From the NCBI GenBank assembly GCA_016871975.1, contig VHBM01000008.1, positions 1 through 25,370 of the forward strand: a DNA stretch of 25,370 nucleotides. Reading direction: 5' to 3'. How positions within the stretch are numbered: position 1 is the first letter of the stretch; every line of letters begins with the position of its first letter. Below, piece after piece: positions 7,449-15,426 of the stretch. The stretch is from Nitrososphaerota archaeon. GTDB lineage: Archaea > Thermoproteota > Nitrososphaeria > Nitrososphaerales > Nitrosopumilaceae. The notes beneath the pieces were generated by a model. It did no database searches, was not told the DNA's origin, and saw nothing but the letters and a program-made list of their open reading frames with translations. A program made the position numbers and the translations under genes.

Positions 7449-7955
7449 ATGCAAAAGCCTGTAATTATGATGGTAGTAGTTGGAGTGTTAATAGCGGTAG
7501 GAATTATTCTTTCATTTTATGGCTCTCAGGTCATTACAGAAGGTCTTTCACAAAAAGAGGAGCTTGTGGCGTCAGCGGGTTTGCTTGAAGTTTCTTCTGA
7601 TATTGATGTAACCACAGCTAGTATTGGCGTTTTTGTTATCCAAGTACAAAACTTTAAGGAAGGATCTATTCATGCCAAGATTTTTGATCCACTTGGTGCA
7701 GAGATTGTCTCAACTATAGTTGACAGAGAGTCATTTGAGCAGAGATTTGATGTTACCACGAGTGGAACCTACAAACTACTAGTTGAAAATACAGGTCAGG
7801 AACAAACACAAGTGATTGCTGTGATTGGACCAATGCCTGATACAAGCAAGATTTCTTTTGGAATTACTGGATTTTATATTTTGATTATAGGTTTGATTGG
7901 TATTGTTGGTGTTGGCATTTATTCAATAAGAAATAGACGCAAAAAAACTAGTTAA
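7449..7955 (+). CDS. Hypothetical membrane protein with external beta-sandwich, 168 aa
   Basis: ATG at 7449. Helix 1 (about residues 4-25, VIMMVVVGVLIAVGIILSFYG) is followed by an extracytoplasmic stretch of about 100 residues with beta character (SIGVFVIQVQNF, IHAKIFDPLGAEI, GTYKLLVENTG). Helix 2 (about 137-160) ends in a basic tail RNRRKKTS, so both ends are probably cytoplasmic. The middle resembles the immunoglobulin-like or GOLD-like beta-sandwich often seen in small thaumarchaeal surface proteins. No catalytic motif is visible. It diverges from the oxidase-ZIP operon, with the palindromes more than 70 nt from its start, so shared regulation is possible but unproven. It overlaps the convergent wHTH gene by 8 nt. 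Confidence 0.7.
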   Translation: MQKPVIMMVVVGVLIAVGIILSFYGSQVITEGLSQKEELVASAGLLEVSSDIDVTTASIGVFVIQVQNFKEGSIHAKIFDPLGAEIVSTIVDRESFEQRFDVTTSGTYKLLVENTGQEQTQVIAVIGPMPDTSKISFGITGFYILIIGLIGIVGVGIYSIRNRRKKTS

Positions 7956-8259
7956 GATAGCTATCCAGGGTAGTTAAACTATCAATTGTTGTATCAAAGG
8001 TACTACTTTTTTCCATAGCTTGTCCAAGTTTTTCTGCATTCGCTGTATAGATTGTCTTGTCAGTGTCATTTGTTTGTCTTACAAAATCATGTTTTAGAAG
8101 ATACGAGAGTTTATTTTTTAGTTCTTCTTCAGAAATTCCTGACTTGCTGGCAAGATATGATGATTCTTTACCTCCACTTTCCAGCTCTGCCAGTATTTGT
8201 GATATTTCTGGATCAAAAATGTATTCAATTATTTTTGAATTGTCGTATCTGTCTTCCAA
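7948..8259 (-). CDS. Small winged-helix-like protein, third gene of the AAA/VWA operon
   Basis: 103 residues from TTG at 8259, five nt after the TGA of the VWA gene. The central part (IFDPEISQILAELESGG, then LASKSGISEEELKNKLSYLL, then HDFVRQTNDTDKTIYTANAEK) has the helix / helix-turn-helix / wing pattern of ArsR- and MarR-like domains. This suggests a DNA-binding regulator or a protein-interaction wing. No Cys metal-sensing site is present. The C-terminal ~25 residues are polar, rich in Ser and Thr. The position suggests it either regulates the operon or adapts the ATPase/VWA pair to a target. The start codon is chosen by spacing, since no better one lies in frame. The end overlaps the convergent membrane protein gene. 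Confidence 0.65.
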   Translation of the reverse strand: MEDRYDNSKIIEYIFDPEISQILAELESGGKESSYLASKSGISEEELKNKLSYLLKHDFVRQTNDTDKTIYTANAEKLGQAMEKSSTFDTTIDSLTTLDSYLN

Positions 8260-8264
8260 TTTGA

Positions 8265-9608
8265 TCAGATGTTTTGTTTTGAATTTAAAACCTTTCTTGT
8301 TTTTGCAAGATAGTCGTGGACTAGAACTTTATCCATATTTTCATCGTTTATGTGATATGTTTTTCCTTTTAGAGCCTTCTCTAATTCTTGGATATAATCT
8401 AAAAGTTCACCCTCATCACTTACAACTATGGTATCAATATCTATTCCATCATGCTTACATCGCCTTGCTTCAAATGCAGTTAGCTCGTTAATTTTTGGAT
8501 CAACTTTTTTGTATCTATAGCATAGATAGACTAGACGTCCCTCATCTATGTCAAGTTTCATGTTACGCTCTTTTTTTACTTTGGAGACTAATGATTCCTC
8601 AGGCGAGTAAAAGTTAGAGTATGGTTTTTCTGAAACGATTTCATTTTTTTGTGACTCATTTTCAATAAAACAAGCGCTTGGCTGTCCATCGGTTATCATA
8701 ACAATTCTTTTGTTTTGTGCAGTATTTTTTTGTAGTATTTTTCTTGCAAGTCTAAATGCTGCCTGATAGTTTGTATAGTGCAAAAAATTATCGTTTGCAT
8801 CATATGTTTTAAGAAATGGTATATCGAATGGATTTACTTGCGATGCCATAGATGCAAAACCAATGACATAGATTGAGTCATTTGGAAAATATTTTTTATT
8901 TAATGCGTAAAGGCTCCATAATGCCTTTTTTGCAGCTTCAATCCTACTTTTTCCTCCTTTACCAAGAATTGACTTCATTGTTGAACTAAGATCAATGCAG
9001 TATACTACTGCGACACGTACATCCTCAATTGTCTCAAATTCTTCAAGATCATCTGTTTCAATTGAAATTGGAAATTGTACCTTGCCAGTTTTTGAGATTC
9101 TCTGGACTGAGTTTAAAATTGTGTGAGGAACACTAAGAAATCTAATATCATCGCCCGGTTCAAATTTTTTTGTTGTATCTATTGTGACGTTTCCATCACC
9201 AAAAGAATTTGTGTTATGCAGCCCAAATTCGTCTGAGCTGAGATCCTTCATTACGTCGTGAAGAATTTTGTTCCCTATCTCAAAAAATCCCTTGTTTGTA
9301 AGCCAGTTTTTTTCATCGCGCATGTATCCCTTTGCTATCAAGTATTTTGTAATGGAAAACGACTCGTCTTGTGATGGCTCATCAGTATCTTGTCCTTCTA
9401 GCTTTTCATCAGCAGAGGACTTTAGAGAGTCTCGTATTATCTGATCAAGCTCTTCAAGTTCAGGCGTCTTTTCCCTGATTGCCTGCCTGTATAGAGTTTC
9501 TAAAATTTTCTGTAGTTTTTGATCTGAGATAGAATCGTCGTCTTTTGTCTTGCCTTGTTGTTGGTTTGCCGCAAAATATACAAAGTTTTTTGCATTATGC
9601 AGCGACAT
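8265..9608 (-). CDS. VWA-domain protein, partner of the upstream AAA+ ATPase (ChlD-like)
   Basis: 447 residues from ATG at 9608, overlapping the end of the ATPase gene by 14 nt. The N-terminal ~190 residues are charged and probably helical with linkers. The VWA domain spans about 196-400 and its metal-ion-dependent adhesion site is intact: D206-L-S208-S-T210, T279 in HYTNYQAAF, and D307 in VMITDGQPS. Such proteins pair with MoxR or chelatase AAA+ ATPases (BchI/BchD, RavA/ViaA, CbbQ/CbbO) to remodel a target or insert a metal. No signal peptide or membrane helix is present, so it should be cytoplasmic. The target is unknown and no CobN/ChlH subunit lies in the window. Confidence 0.85.
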   Translation of the reverse strand: MSLHNAKNFVYFAANQQQGKTKDDDSISDQKLQKILETLYRQAIREKTPELEELDQIIRDSLKSSADEKLEGQDTDEPSQDESFSITKYLIAKGYMRDEKNWLTNKGFFEIGNKILHDVMKDLSSDEFGLHNTNSFGDGNVTIDTTKKFEPGDDIRFLSVPHTILNSVQRISKTGKVQFPISIETDDLEEFETIEDVRVAVVYCIDLSSTMKSILGKGGKSRIEAAKKALWSLYALNKKYFPNDSIYVIGFASMASQVNPFDIPFLKTYDANDNFLHYTNYQAAFRLARKILQKNTAQNKRIVMITDGQPSACFIENESQKNEIVSEKPYSNFYSPEESLVSKVKKERNMKLDIDEGRLVYLCYRYKKVDPKINELTAFEARRCKHDGIDIDTIVVSDEGELLDYIQELEKALKGKTYHINDENMDKVLVHDYLAKTRKVLNSKQNI

Positions 9609-11217
9609 AACCAGCTTCTTTTTTATCTAAGATCTTTGGTGTTGTCCAGCAAAGTCCTTCAAGAATGATTTCAGTCAGGGTACAACGAAGCTCGTTTTCG
9701 TCCTGTATGTTAAGAGCTTTTACATTTATGTTGTGTGGCTTGGCAACTTTTTCAAACTCACTTTGTTTTTGTCGCATGTGTTCTAGCTTTGCCTCAACAA
9801 GATTATTGAGGTTTTTGAAATTTTCTAGCTGTGAGTAATACGATGTCTTTCCGTTTGACCAGATCATTTTTTGCGATATCTGAAACGTATTTTGCCCAAA
9901 TTCTTGCTTGATTGATTCAAGCAGTACAGAGTCAATGTCTTCAAGAAACTTTAGACATATTTCTTTGATAGAGTCATCAATTATTTTAGAAAATACTTTT
10001 TTGCGGTTTTCCGTAGTGTCATCCATTTCTGCAAGCTCAAACTTTGCGACTTGATTTAGGCAGTACATGTCAGATAGTCTTGGGGTAGGAACTAGATTGT
10101 AAGAAAGCGCCCTTGTTCTTTGAGCCTCGCCAACCAGCAACTCTAGTCCGTGAACTCCAAGTCTTACACTAACTCCTCTTTCTTGATTTACTTGTGAAAT
10201 GTTTCGAGTTTTTTGTATTACAGTTGCCAGAGCCTCAAGAACGGAAACAAGTACAAAAGACTTTGAGATTTCTGCTTCTTGTAAAATAATTAGCATTTCA
10301 TCGGTAATTGCTTTTGGATAGTGTGTATGGATGTGACTTTTTAGTCTATCATATAGTGGTTCTATGACTTTGCCTGAATGTGTGTAGTCAATTGGATTTG
10401 CGGTTGCAAAAAATGTTGTCCTTGGTTCAAAAATTACAGGATAAGATCCTGTTGTAAATCGGCCTTCTTGCAGTACAGATAACAAAGCTACTTGTTTTCT
10501 TGGATCAAGTACTGGAAGTTCATCAATACAAAATATGCCATGCTTTGCTTGCATTAGTTGGCCTGGCGAATATGATTCTATTTTGTACATTTCTACTCCC
10601 TTTTTAGCAACTTTTACTGCATCAATGTATCCAACTAAGTCCTTTACTGAAATATCGGGTGTTGCAAGAACATATCTGAATCGTCTTTTGCCTTCAATCC
10701 ATTCTATCTTTGTATCAAGTTTGTTATCAGAAATTTTTTCAATACTTTCCGGACTGATGTAAAATTTCAGGTTGTGATTTTCATCTTTGTCTTCTAAAAT
10801 AGACACAAGTTCTTTTTGTGGCAGATCCATTGGGCAGTCGTTTGTAATGCTATTTTGTATAACGGGAATTGGTGAAAGTAAAGTTTGTGCTATTGTTTCA
10901 ACAATCTTTGTTTTTGCTTGCCCTATTTGCCCAATGAGAAATATATCATGTCCTGACAGAATTGCTCTATCTAGTGAAGGTATTACGTCATCGTCATATC
11001 CAATAATACCTGGATATCTTGTCTGTTCTTTTTTCATTAGTGCTATGAGGTTTTGCTTGAGTTGCTCTTTTACTTCAACTAGCTTGTAGTTTATTGAAAG
11101 CAGGTCACCAAGTGTTTTTATGTCATTATAATCCTCAGGCACTCCCGACATTATTTCAGTGTACTTTGGTGAAGAGTTGTAACTTTGCTCAACTAGTTGC
11201 GAGAAGCTTTGTTGCAA
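9595..11217 (-). CDS. MoxR / Mg-chelatase-I-like AAA+ ATPase
   Basis: 540 residues if translation starts at the TTG at 11217. That codon lies about 28 nt downstream of a good TATA box, as expected for a leaderless message; an internal ATG at residue 23 is the alternative. The AAA+ core runs from about 70 to 330: Walker A GQIGQAKT (96-103), the chelatase-like insert DLVGYIDAVKVA, Walker B GIFCIDEL (227-234), the sensor-1 region ATANP (271-275) and Arg291 in YDRLKSHI. The C-terminal ~200 residues form a helical lid and extension. The wording of the core (AKHGIFCIDELPVLD, HYP after the Arg) is closest to the ChlI branch (COG1239 type). It probably hydrolyses ATP to act on or with the VWA protein encoded next. 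Confidence 0.87.
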   Translation of the reverse strand: MQQSFSQLVEQSYNSSPKYTEIMSGVPEDYNDIKTLGDLLSINYKLVEVKEQLKQNLIALMKKEQTRYPGIIGYDDDVIPSLDRAILSGHDIFLIGQIGQAKTKIVETIAQTLLSPIPVIQNSITNDCPMDLPQKELVSILEDKDENHNLKFYISPESIEKISDNKLDTKIEWIEGKRRFRYVLATPDISVKDLVGYIDAVKVAKKGVEMYKIESYSPGQLMQAKHGIFCIDELPVLDPRKQVALLSVLQEGRFTTGSYPVIFEPRTTFFATANPIDYTHSGKVIEPLYDRLKSHIHTHYPKAITDEMLIILQEAEISKSFVLVSVLEALATVIQKTRNISQVNQERGVSVRLGVHGLELLVGEAQRTRALSYNLVPTPRLSDMYCLNQVAKFELAEMDDTTENRKKVFSKIIDDSIKEICLKFLEDIDSVLLESIKQEFGQNTFQISQKMIWSNGKTSYYSQLENFKNLNNLVEAKLEHMRQKQSEFEKVAKPHNINVKALNIQDENELRCTLTEIILEGLCWTTPKILDKKEAGYVAA

Positions 11218-11240
11218 TTTGATAAATTATGGTTTGCTTG

Positions 11241-11250
11241 AATTTATAAT
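11241..11250 (-). promoter_or_regulatory. TATA box of the AAA/VWA/wHTH operon
   Basis: The minus strand reads ATTATAAATT, centred about 28 nt before the TTG at 11217. This supports TTG as the start of a leaderless transcript. Confidence 0.55.
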
Positions 11251-11300
11251 AGTACCTTGCGCAAAAGCAGGGACGATAATTTTTTGAATTTTTCTCAGCA

Positions 11301-11308
11301 TGGTTTTT
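11301..11308 (+). promoter_or_regulatory. TATA box of rps13
   Basis: GTTTTTAT-type sequence sits about 30 nt upstream of the TTG at 11336. The in-frame ATG at 11300 lies inside this element, so it cannot be the start of the leaderless message. Confidence 0.5.
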
Positions 11309-11335
11309 ATCGGGGGTACTTTGATTTTTGCATAC

Positions 11336-12025
11336 TTGAGCACACAAGAATACAGGCATATTGTAAGAATTGTCGGAAACGATATTCATGGAGATAGAAA
11401 TATGCTAATTGGACTTACGCAAATAAGAGGAATAGGATATGGTTTTGCAAGCGCAATCCTTGACTCTCTAAAAATTGATCCTCACAGCAACATTGGTTTT
11501 CTATCTGATGATCAGGTAAAATTAATTGAAAATATAATTAAAAACCCAGAATCTGCAAAATTTCCTTCTTGGTTTTTGAATAGACGAAAGGATCTTGCTA
11601 CAGGAAAAGACATGCATTTGATTACATCTGATATCGAATTTTCGGTTAGAACAGATATTGAGCGTGAAAAAACAACTAACAGTTGGCGTGGATTTCGCCA
11701 TACTTTTGGATTAAAGGTTAGAGGACAAAGAACACGTACCACAGGACGAAAGGGTGGTGCAGTCGGTGTCCAGAAAGGTGGAAAAGTTTTGCCAGCTGGA
11801 GCTGTTGTTCCAGGGGTGACAGAAGGGGCAGCACCAGTTGAGGGCGCCGCACCAGCTGCAGGGACAGCACCAGCTGCAGGAGCTGCTGCAACAGATAAGA
11901 AAGGCGCACCTGCAGATAAAAAAGGAGCTCCAGCTGATAAGAAGGCCGCCGCACCAGCTGCAGATAAGAAGGATGCAGGGGCTGCAAAAAAAGAAGCTCC
12001 TAAAAAGGATGCAGGAAAAAAGTAG
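11336..12025 (+). CDS. rps13: 30S ribosomal protein S13 with long low-complexity C-terminal tail
   Basis: I place the start at TTG 11336, giving STQEYRHIVRIVGNDIHGDR directly, the normal archaeal S13 opening. The ATG at 11300 would add 12 residues encoded by the promoter. S13 sits in the head of the small subunit and contacts the P-site tRNA and S19. The core includes LIGLTQIRGIGYGFA and WRGFRHTFGLKVRGQRTRTT, ending near residue 135. About 90 further residues follow, first Gly/Val/Ala rich and then repeats of AAPAAG and DKKGAP-like units (DNA about 11820-12020), probably disordered and positively charged towards the end. The tail may bind rRNA or another partner; this is inference. rps4 follows after 8 nt. 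Confidence 0.95.
   Translation: MSTQEYRHIVRIVGNDIHGDRNMLIGLTQIRGIGYGFASAILDSLKIDPHSNIGFLSDDQVKLIENIIKNPESAKFPSWFLNRRKDLATGKDMHLITSDIEFSVRTDIEREKTTNSWRGFRHTFGLKVRGQRTRTTGRKGGAVGVQKGGKVLPAGAVVPGVTEGAAPVEGAAPAAGTAPAAGAAATDKKGAPADKKGAPADKKAAAPAADKKDAGAAKKEAPKKDAGKK
11820..12020 (+). repeat. Degenerate tandem repeats coding the Ala/Pro/Lys/Asp tail of S13
   Basis: Units such as GCACCAGCTGCAGG and GATAAGAAAGG(C/A)GC recur with small changes. They encode AAPAAG and then DKKGAPA-type peptides. Length variation by slippage would be expected between strains. Confidence 0.6.
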
Positions 12026-12033
12026 GCGATTAG

Positions 12034-12573
12034 ATGGGAGATCCTAAATATCCAAGAAAAAAATGGCGAAAACCAAAACGTCCACTTAATTATGATCTAA
12101 AAATGGAGGAGCTAAAGACACTTGGTGCCTTTGGACTTCGAACAAAGCGAGAGCTATGGAAGGCACATACAGAATTATCAAGAGTGAGAAACCAGGCTCG
12201 TTCCTTACTTGCCTTAAGACAAGAGATTAGAGAAAAAGAAGAACCGATTCTGTTAAAAGCATTATCAAGAATCGGATTGGTAAAAAGAGAATCAACGCTC
12301 GATGATGTTCTAAACTTGCAGGTTACGGATTTGTTATCACGAAGACTACAAACAATTGTCAGAAAGAAATTAAATTTTAAAACTCCATATCAAGCTAGAC
12401 AGGCTGTTATTCATGGGCACATAATGATTGACGATAGAGTTGTTGATGTGCCTTCATACATAGTAAAAGTTGAGGAAGAATCAAAAATTCGTCTTGTTCC
12501 TGGTTCAGCATTTAATGAACTTTTGTCTGAAACTAAAGAGCAAGAAGTTGAAAATTCAGCCGAACAATCATAA
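12034..12573 (+). CDS. rps4: 30S ribosomal protein S4
   Basis: 179 residues from ATG at 12034, eight nt after rps13. The N-terminus (GDPKYPRKKWRKPKRP) and LKTLGAFGLRTKRELWKAHTELSRVRNQAR match archaeal S4. The S4 RNA-binding domain lies at about 102-165 (RRLQTIVRKKLNFKTPYQARQ, then VIHGHIMIDDRVVDVPSYIV). The length is typical for the family. The protein binds 16S rRNA early in assembly of the small subunit. In many archaea S11 and RpoD follow directly; here glmS follows instead after a new promoter, so the usual cluster is broken after this gene. Confidence 0.97.
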   Translation: MGDPKYPRKKWRKPKRPLNYDLKMEELKTLGAFGLRTKRELWKAHTELSRVRNQARSLLALRQEIREKEEPILLKALSRIGLVKRESTLDDVLNLQVTDLLSRRLQTIVRKKLNFKTPYQARQAVIHGHIMIDDRVVDVPSYIVKVEEESKIRLVPGSAFNELLSETKEQEVENSAEQS

Positions 12574-12586
12574 GTTAAGCTTATCT

Positions 12587-12595
12587 GTAAATATC
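12587..12595 (+). promoter_or_regulatory. Probable TATA box of glmS
   Basis: GTAAATATC is centred about 25 nt upstream of the ATG at 12615, so glmS is probably transcribed separately from rps13-rps4 as a leaderless message. A second AT-rich element (CATATAATT) lies too close to the start to serve. Confidence 0.4.
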
Positions 12596-12614
12596 ATATA
12601 ATTGGGATCATACT

Positions 12615-14375
12615 ATGTGTTCAATAATAGGCTATTATGGTAATGGTGCTGCCGCACCGATTCTAGTCAAGGGGTTGAAGCGAATGGAGTATCGAGGTTA
12701 TGACAGCGTTGGCATTGCAACAAAGTCAAACAATCAGATTCTTGTGAAAAAAGGAGTTGGAAAGGTACTTGAGGTAAATAACATGTTTCAGCTTGACAAG
12801 CTTCCTGGAAATGTAGGCTTGGGTCACACAAGATGGGCAACTCATGGAAAGGTAACAGATGTAAACGCCCACCCACATCCAAGTAATTCCGGCAAAATTG
12901 CCATAGTGCATAATGGAATTATCGAAAATTTTAGTGAGCTAAAGACTGAGCTGCAAAAGGAAGGCTATACATTTCAAAGTGAAACTGACAGTGAAGTCAT
13001 TGCAAATTTACTGCAGAAAAATTTTGATAATACATCAGATATTAAATTATCAATAAGATCTACTGTATCTAGACTAAAGGGACACTATGCATTTGTAGCT
13101 ATGTTTGAGAATGGTACTTTGGCTGCAGCAAGATATCACGAACCATTGATAGTTGGAGTTGGCGAAGACGATTATTTTCTCTCAAGTGATGTTCTAGGAT
13201 TCATAGAAAGAACAGATGATGCAATCTACCTTGATAACGGAAATTTTGCGCTAATAGATCCATCAGGACTCAAGCTTTACAATTTTGAAGGGGAATTGAT
13301 CAAATACAACATTACAAAAGTTTCAAAAGAATTTGCCGATGCATACAAAGGGGATTATGCACATTATACGTTAAAGGAGATCTCAGAACAGCCAGACACT
13401 GTTTTGAAAGCAGGTGAAAATACTCAAGATGCAATAACACAAACGGTTGATTTTATCAAACATGCAAAAACTGTATACATTACAGGTAGCGGAACAAGCT
13501 ATAACGCTGCACTTGTAGCAAAGTATCTCATGTCAAAATATGCAAAGATAAAGGTAGAACCGATAATCTCAAGTGAGCTTCCACACGATCCAGAATCCAT
13601 AGAACAAAATTCCATCTTGATTGCAATTTCACAAAGCGGTGAGAGTGCAGATGTTTTAGAGGCGGTAAGGATCGCAAAAAATTCTAGTGCCAAAGTTTTA
13701 TCTATTGTAAATTTATTGACGTCTTCACTTGTCCAAGAATCTTCACTTGTGATTGGTATGAATTGCGGCCCAGAGATCGGAGTGGCTGCAACAAAGAGCT
13801 TTACATCACAGCTTGCAATACTTTACAAGGTTGTAGACGGATTATGTAATGGATGTCTCAAGCCAGATTTTGATAAAACATCAAAGGCAATTTCTAAAAT
13901 ATTATCAAATCATTCCAAGATTAAAAAAATTGCAATAGAACTCAAAGAAGTCTCTGACATTTACATATTGGGAAGGGGAATTAATTATCCAATTGCATCA
14001 GAGGCTGCACTAAAACTAAAGGAGCTTACCTACATTCATGCAGAAGGAATACCTGGTGGCGAGCTAAAACACGGCCCGCTTGCATTGATGGACTCTAATG
14101 TGTATGTTGTAATACTCAACCCCGATGATTCTACTTACAGTGATACACTAACAAGTGCAAACGAGATCAAAGCAAGAGGTGCAAAAATAATTGGTATTTC
14201 AGATAAGAAAAGCAATGTCTATGATCACTGGATTGAGATTCCAAAGGTTGACGAGTCTTTGTATCCATTAATTGAGATAGTTCCAATCCAGCTTTTGGCA
14301 TATTACTGTGCCTTAGAAAAGGATGCAGATCCTGACTATCCAAGAAATCTGGCAAAATCAGTTACTGTCAGATAA
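12615..14375 (+). CDS. glmS: Glutamine-fructose-6-phosphate aminotransferase (isomerizing)
   Basis: 586 residues. The N-terminal glutaminase begins MCSIIGYYG with Cys2 as the nucleophile after Met removal, then RMEYRGYDSVGIA, GHTRWATHG and HNGIIENF. Two SIS isomerase domains follow (VYITGSGTSYNAALVAKYL, with ISQSGESADVLEA; then DIYILGRGINYP with ELTYIHAEGIPGGELKHGP). The C-terminus NLAKSVTVR matches the conserved end that reaches the active site. It makes glucosamine-6-phosphate from fructose-6-phosphate and glutamine, the first step to UDP-GlcNAc for N-glycans and surface sugars. The length is close to the family norm of about 600. It overlaps the convergent cobT by 8 nt. Confidence 0.97.
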   Translation: MCSIIGYYGNGAAAPILVKGLKRMEYRGYDSVGIATKSNNQILVKKGVGKVLEVNNMFQLDKLPGNVGLGHTRWATHGKVTDVNAHPHPSNSGKIAIVHNGIIENFSELKTELQKEGYTFQSETDSEVIANLLQKNFDNTSDIKLSIRSTVSRLKGHYAFVAMFENGTLAAARYHEPLIVGVGEDDYFLSSDVLGFIERTDDAIYLDNGNFALIDPSGLKLYNFEGELIKYNITKVSKEFADAYKGDYAHYTLKEISEQPDTVLKAGENTQDAITQTVDFIKHAKTVYITGSGTSYNAALVAKYLMSKYAKIKVEPIISSELPHDPESIEQNSILIAISQSGESADVLEAVRIAKNSSAKVLSIVNLLTSSLVQESSLVIGMNCGPEIGVAATKSFTSQLAILYKVVDGLCNGCLKPDFDKTSKAISKILSNHSKIKKIAIELKEVSDIYILGRGINYPIASEAALKLKELTYIHAEGIPGGELKHGPLALMDSNVYVVILNPDDSTYSDTLTSANEIKARGAKIIGISDKKSNVYDHWIEIPKVDESLYPLIEIVPIQLLAYYCALEKDADPDYPRNLAKSVTVR

Positions 14376-15423
14376 TTTTCCGATACTCTTTTTCAATTAA
14401 TTCTAGTAGTGTTTGAGTGTCAATTCCAGTTTTTAATATAGCAGAAATCATGCTACCACCAGCGCCTGCTCCTTCCTTTACAAATCCCTCAGAAAATGCC
14501 CTTAGACCTGCAATTTTAGAATGTTCTAGTCTTGGATTTACAACAAGTATTGGAACATCAGCTATCTTAGTTACTGTATCAACAAAGTTTGCACTCTTGT
14601 CTTCGATTATGTATGACGTGGTACCAATTGCAAGTTTATCTTGATTAAATCCAACCGACTTGCCAAATGCTAATACTGCTGCCATCTGAGTTCCGCCTGC
14701 CAGCATGACATTTGTGATTTGAGATGCAGAGCTGATCATTCCTGCAACCAATGGAATCATTGGATCCCCAACATTTGATACAATCTCATAGGGATCATCA
14801 GAACCAAGTCGCTTTAATGCATCAAAGACGACCTTTTTTTTCAGCTCAATTGGGTTTTGTGGCATGCTTGAGCTGACCATTGCGTTGATTCCTAGTCCTT
14901 TTAAGACAGCTAGTGCAGTAGTTGTTCCTCCTGGAATGCTTTCTCCAATTACTAGACAGTCAGTAAGTGATGCAAGTGTTCTTCCAATTATTCTTCCATA
15001 ATCTACGGCATGTAAAACATCCGAACGATCAAGTGCTGGTTCAAGTGAAATATTTTTTCCAGACTTTATTCCTGTTTCAAGGTATGGAATTTGTGGCATT
15101 ATCTTACTTCCAGCATTTATTACAATGTGTGGTATACTTGCTACCTCTAGTGCCGTCTTTGTAAGAAGTGCTGGAGTTGGCTTTCCGTCAGGCGTCATTG
15201 GGATTGTCTCTATACACTTGCAAGATCCATAATGCAGAAATTCTGCATCTGCAGGTGGTGTAAATTTGATTATCTCCTTGTTTTGTCCTGCCACGGTAAT
15301 TCCCGGGATTTCACATGTTTCAGTATATGAGATCACAAAAGAAAATAAAAAATTCTTTTTTTGTGTATCTTCAACAAAGTTTCCTCCTTTGTCCAAGTTT
15401 CCAAGAATTTGAATGTGAACCAC
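14368..15423 (-). CDS. cobT: Archaeal CobT-type nicotinate-nucleotide:dimethylbenzimidazole phosphoribosyltransferase
   Basis: 351 residues from GTG at 15423, fixed by an AGGAGG site seven nt upstream. The protein matches the archaeal branch of CobT (TIGR00303-like): VINAGSKIMPQIPY, then GESIPGGTTTALAVLKGLG near the middle, NVMLAGGTQMAAVLAF, and FVKEGAGAGGSM near the end, the usual position of the catalytic Glu region. It activates the lower-ligand base for cobalamin nucleotide loop assembly. This fits a thaumarchaeal B12 producer and gives a possible link to the B12-type radical SAM gene in the window. It is the last gene of a minus-strand operon after the MBL hydrolase (3-nt gap). Confidence 0.87.
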   Translation of the reverse strand: MVHIQILGNLDKGGNFVEDTQKKNFLFSFVISYTETCEIPGITVAGQNKEIIKFTPPADAEFLHYGSCKCIETIPMTPDGKPTPALLTKTALEVASIPHIVINAGSKIMPQIPYLETGIKSGKNISLEPALDRSDVLHAVDYGRIIGRTLASLTDCLVIGESIPGGTTTALAVLKGLGINAMVSSSMPQNPIELKKKVVFDALKRLGSDDPYEIVSNVGDPMIPLVAGMISSASQITNVMLAGGTQMAAVLAFGKSVGFNQDKLAIGTTSYIIEDKSANFVDTVTKIADVPILVVNPRLEHSKIAGLRAFSEGFVKEGAGAGGSMISAILKTGIDTQTLLELIEKEYRKII

Positions 15424-15426
15424 TAG

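Noticed and set aside
8057..8491. 144-codon plus-strand frame across the VWA/wHTH junction
   Set aside because: It spans two minus-strand genes with good domain evidence, and its product is Ser/Leu/Phe-rich without motifs.
11300..11335. In-frame ATG at 11300 as the start of S13
   Set aside because: It would add 12 residues unlike any S13 and lies inside the TATA element. TTG at 11336 gives the family N-terminus and the right promoter spacing.
11820..12020. CRISPR-like or regulatory repeat array
   Set aside because: The repeats are in frame and code the S13 tail, with no conserved spacers or palindromic units.
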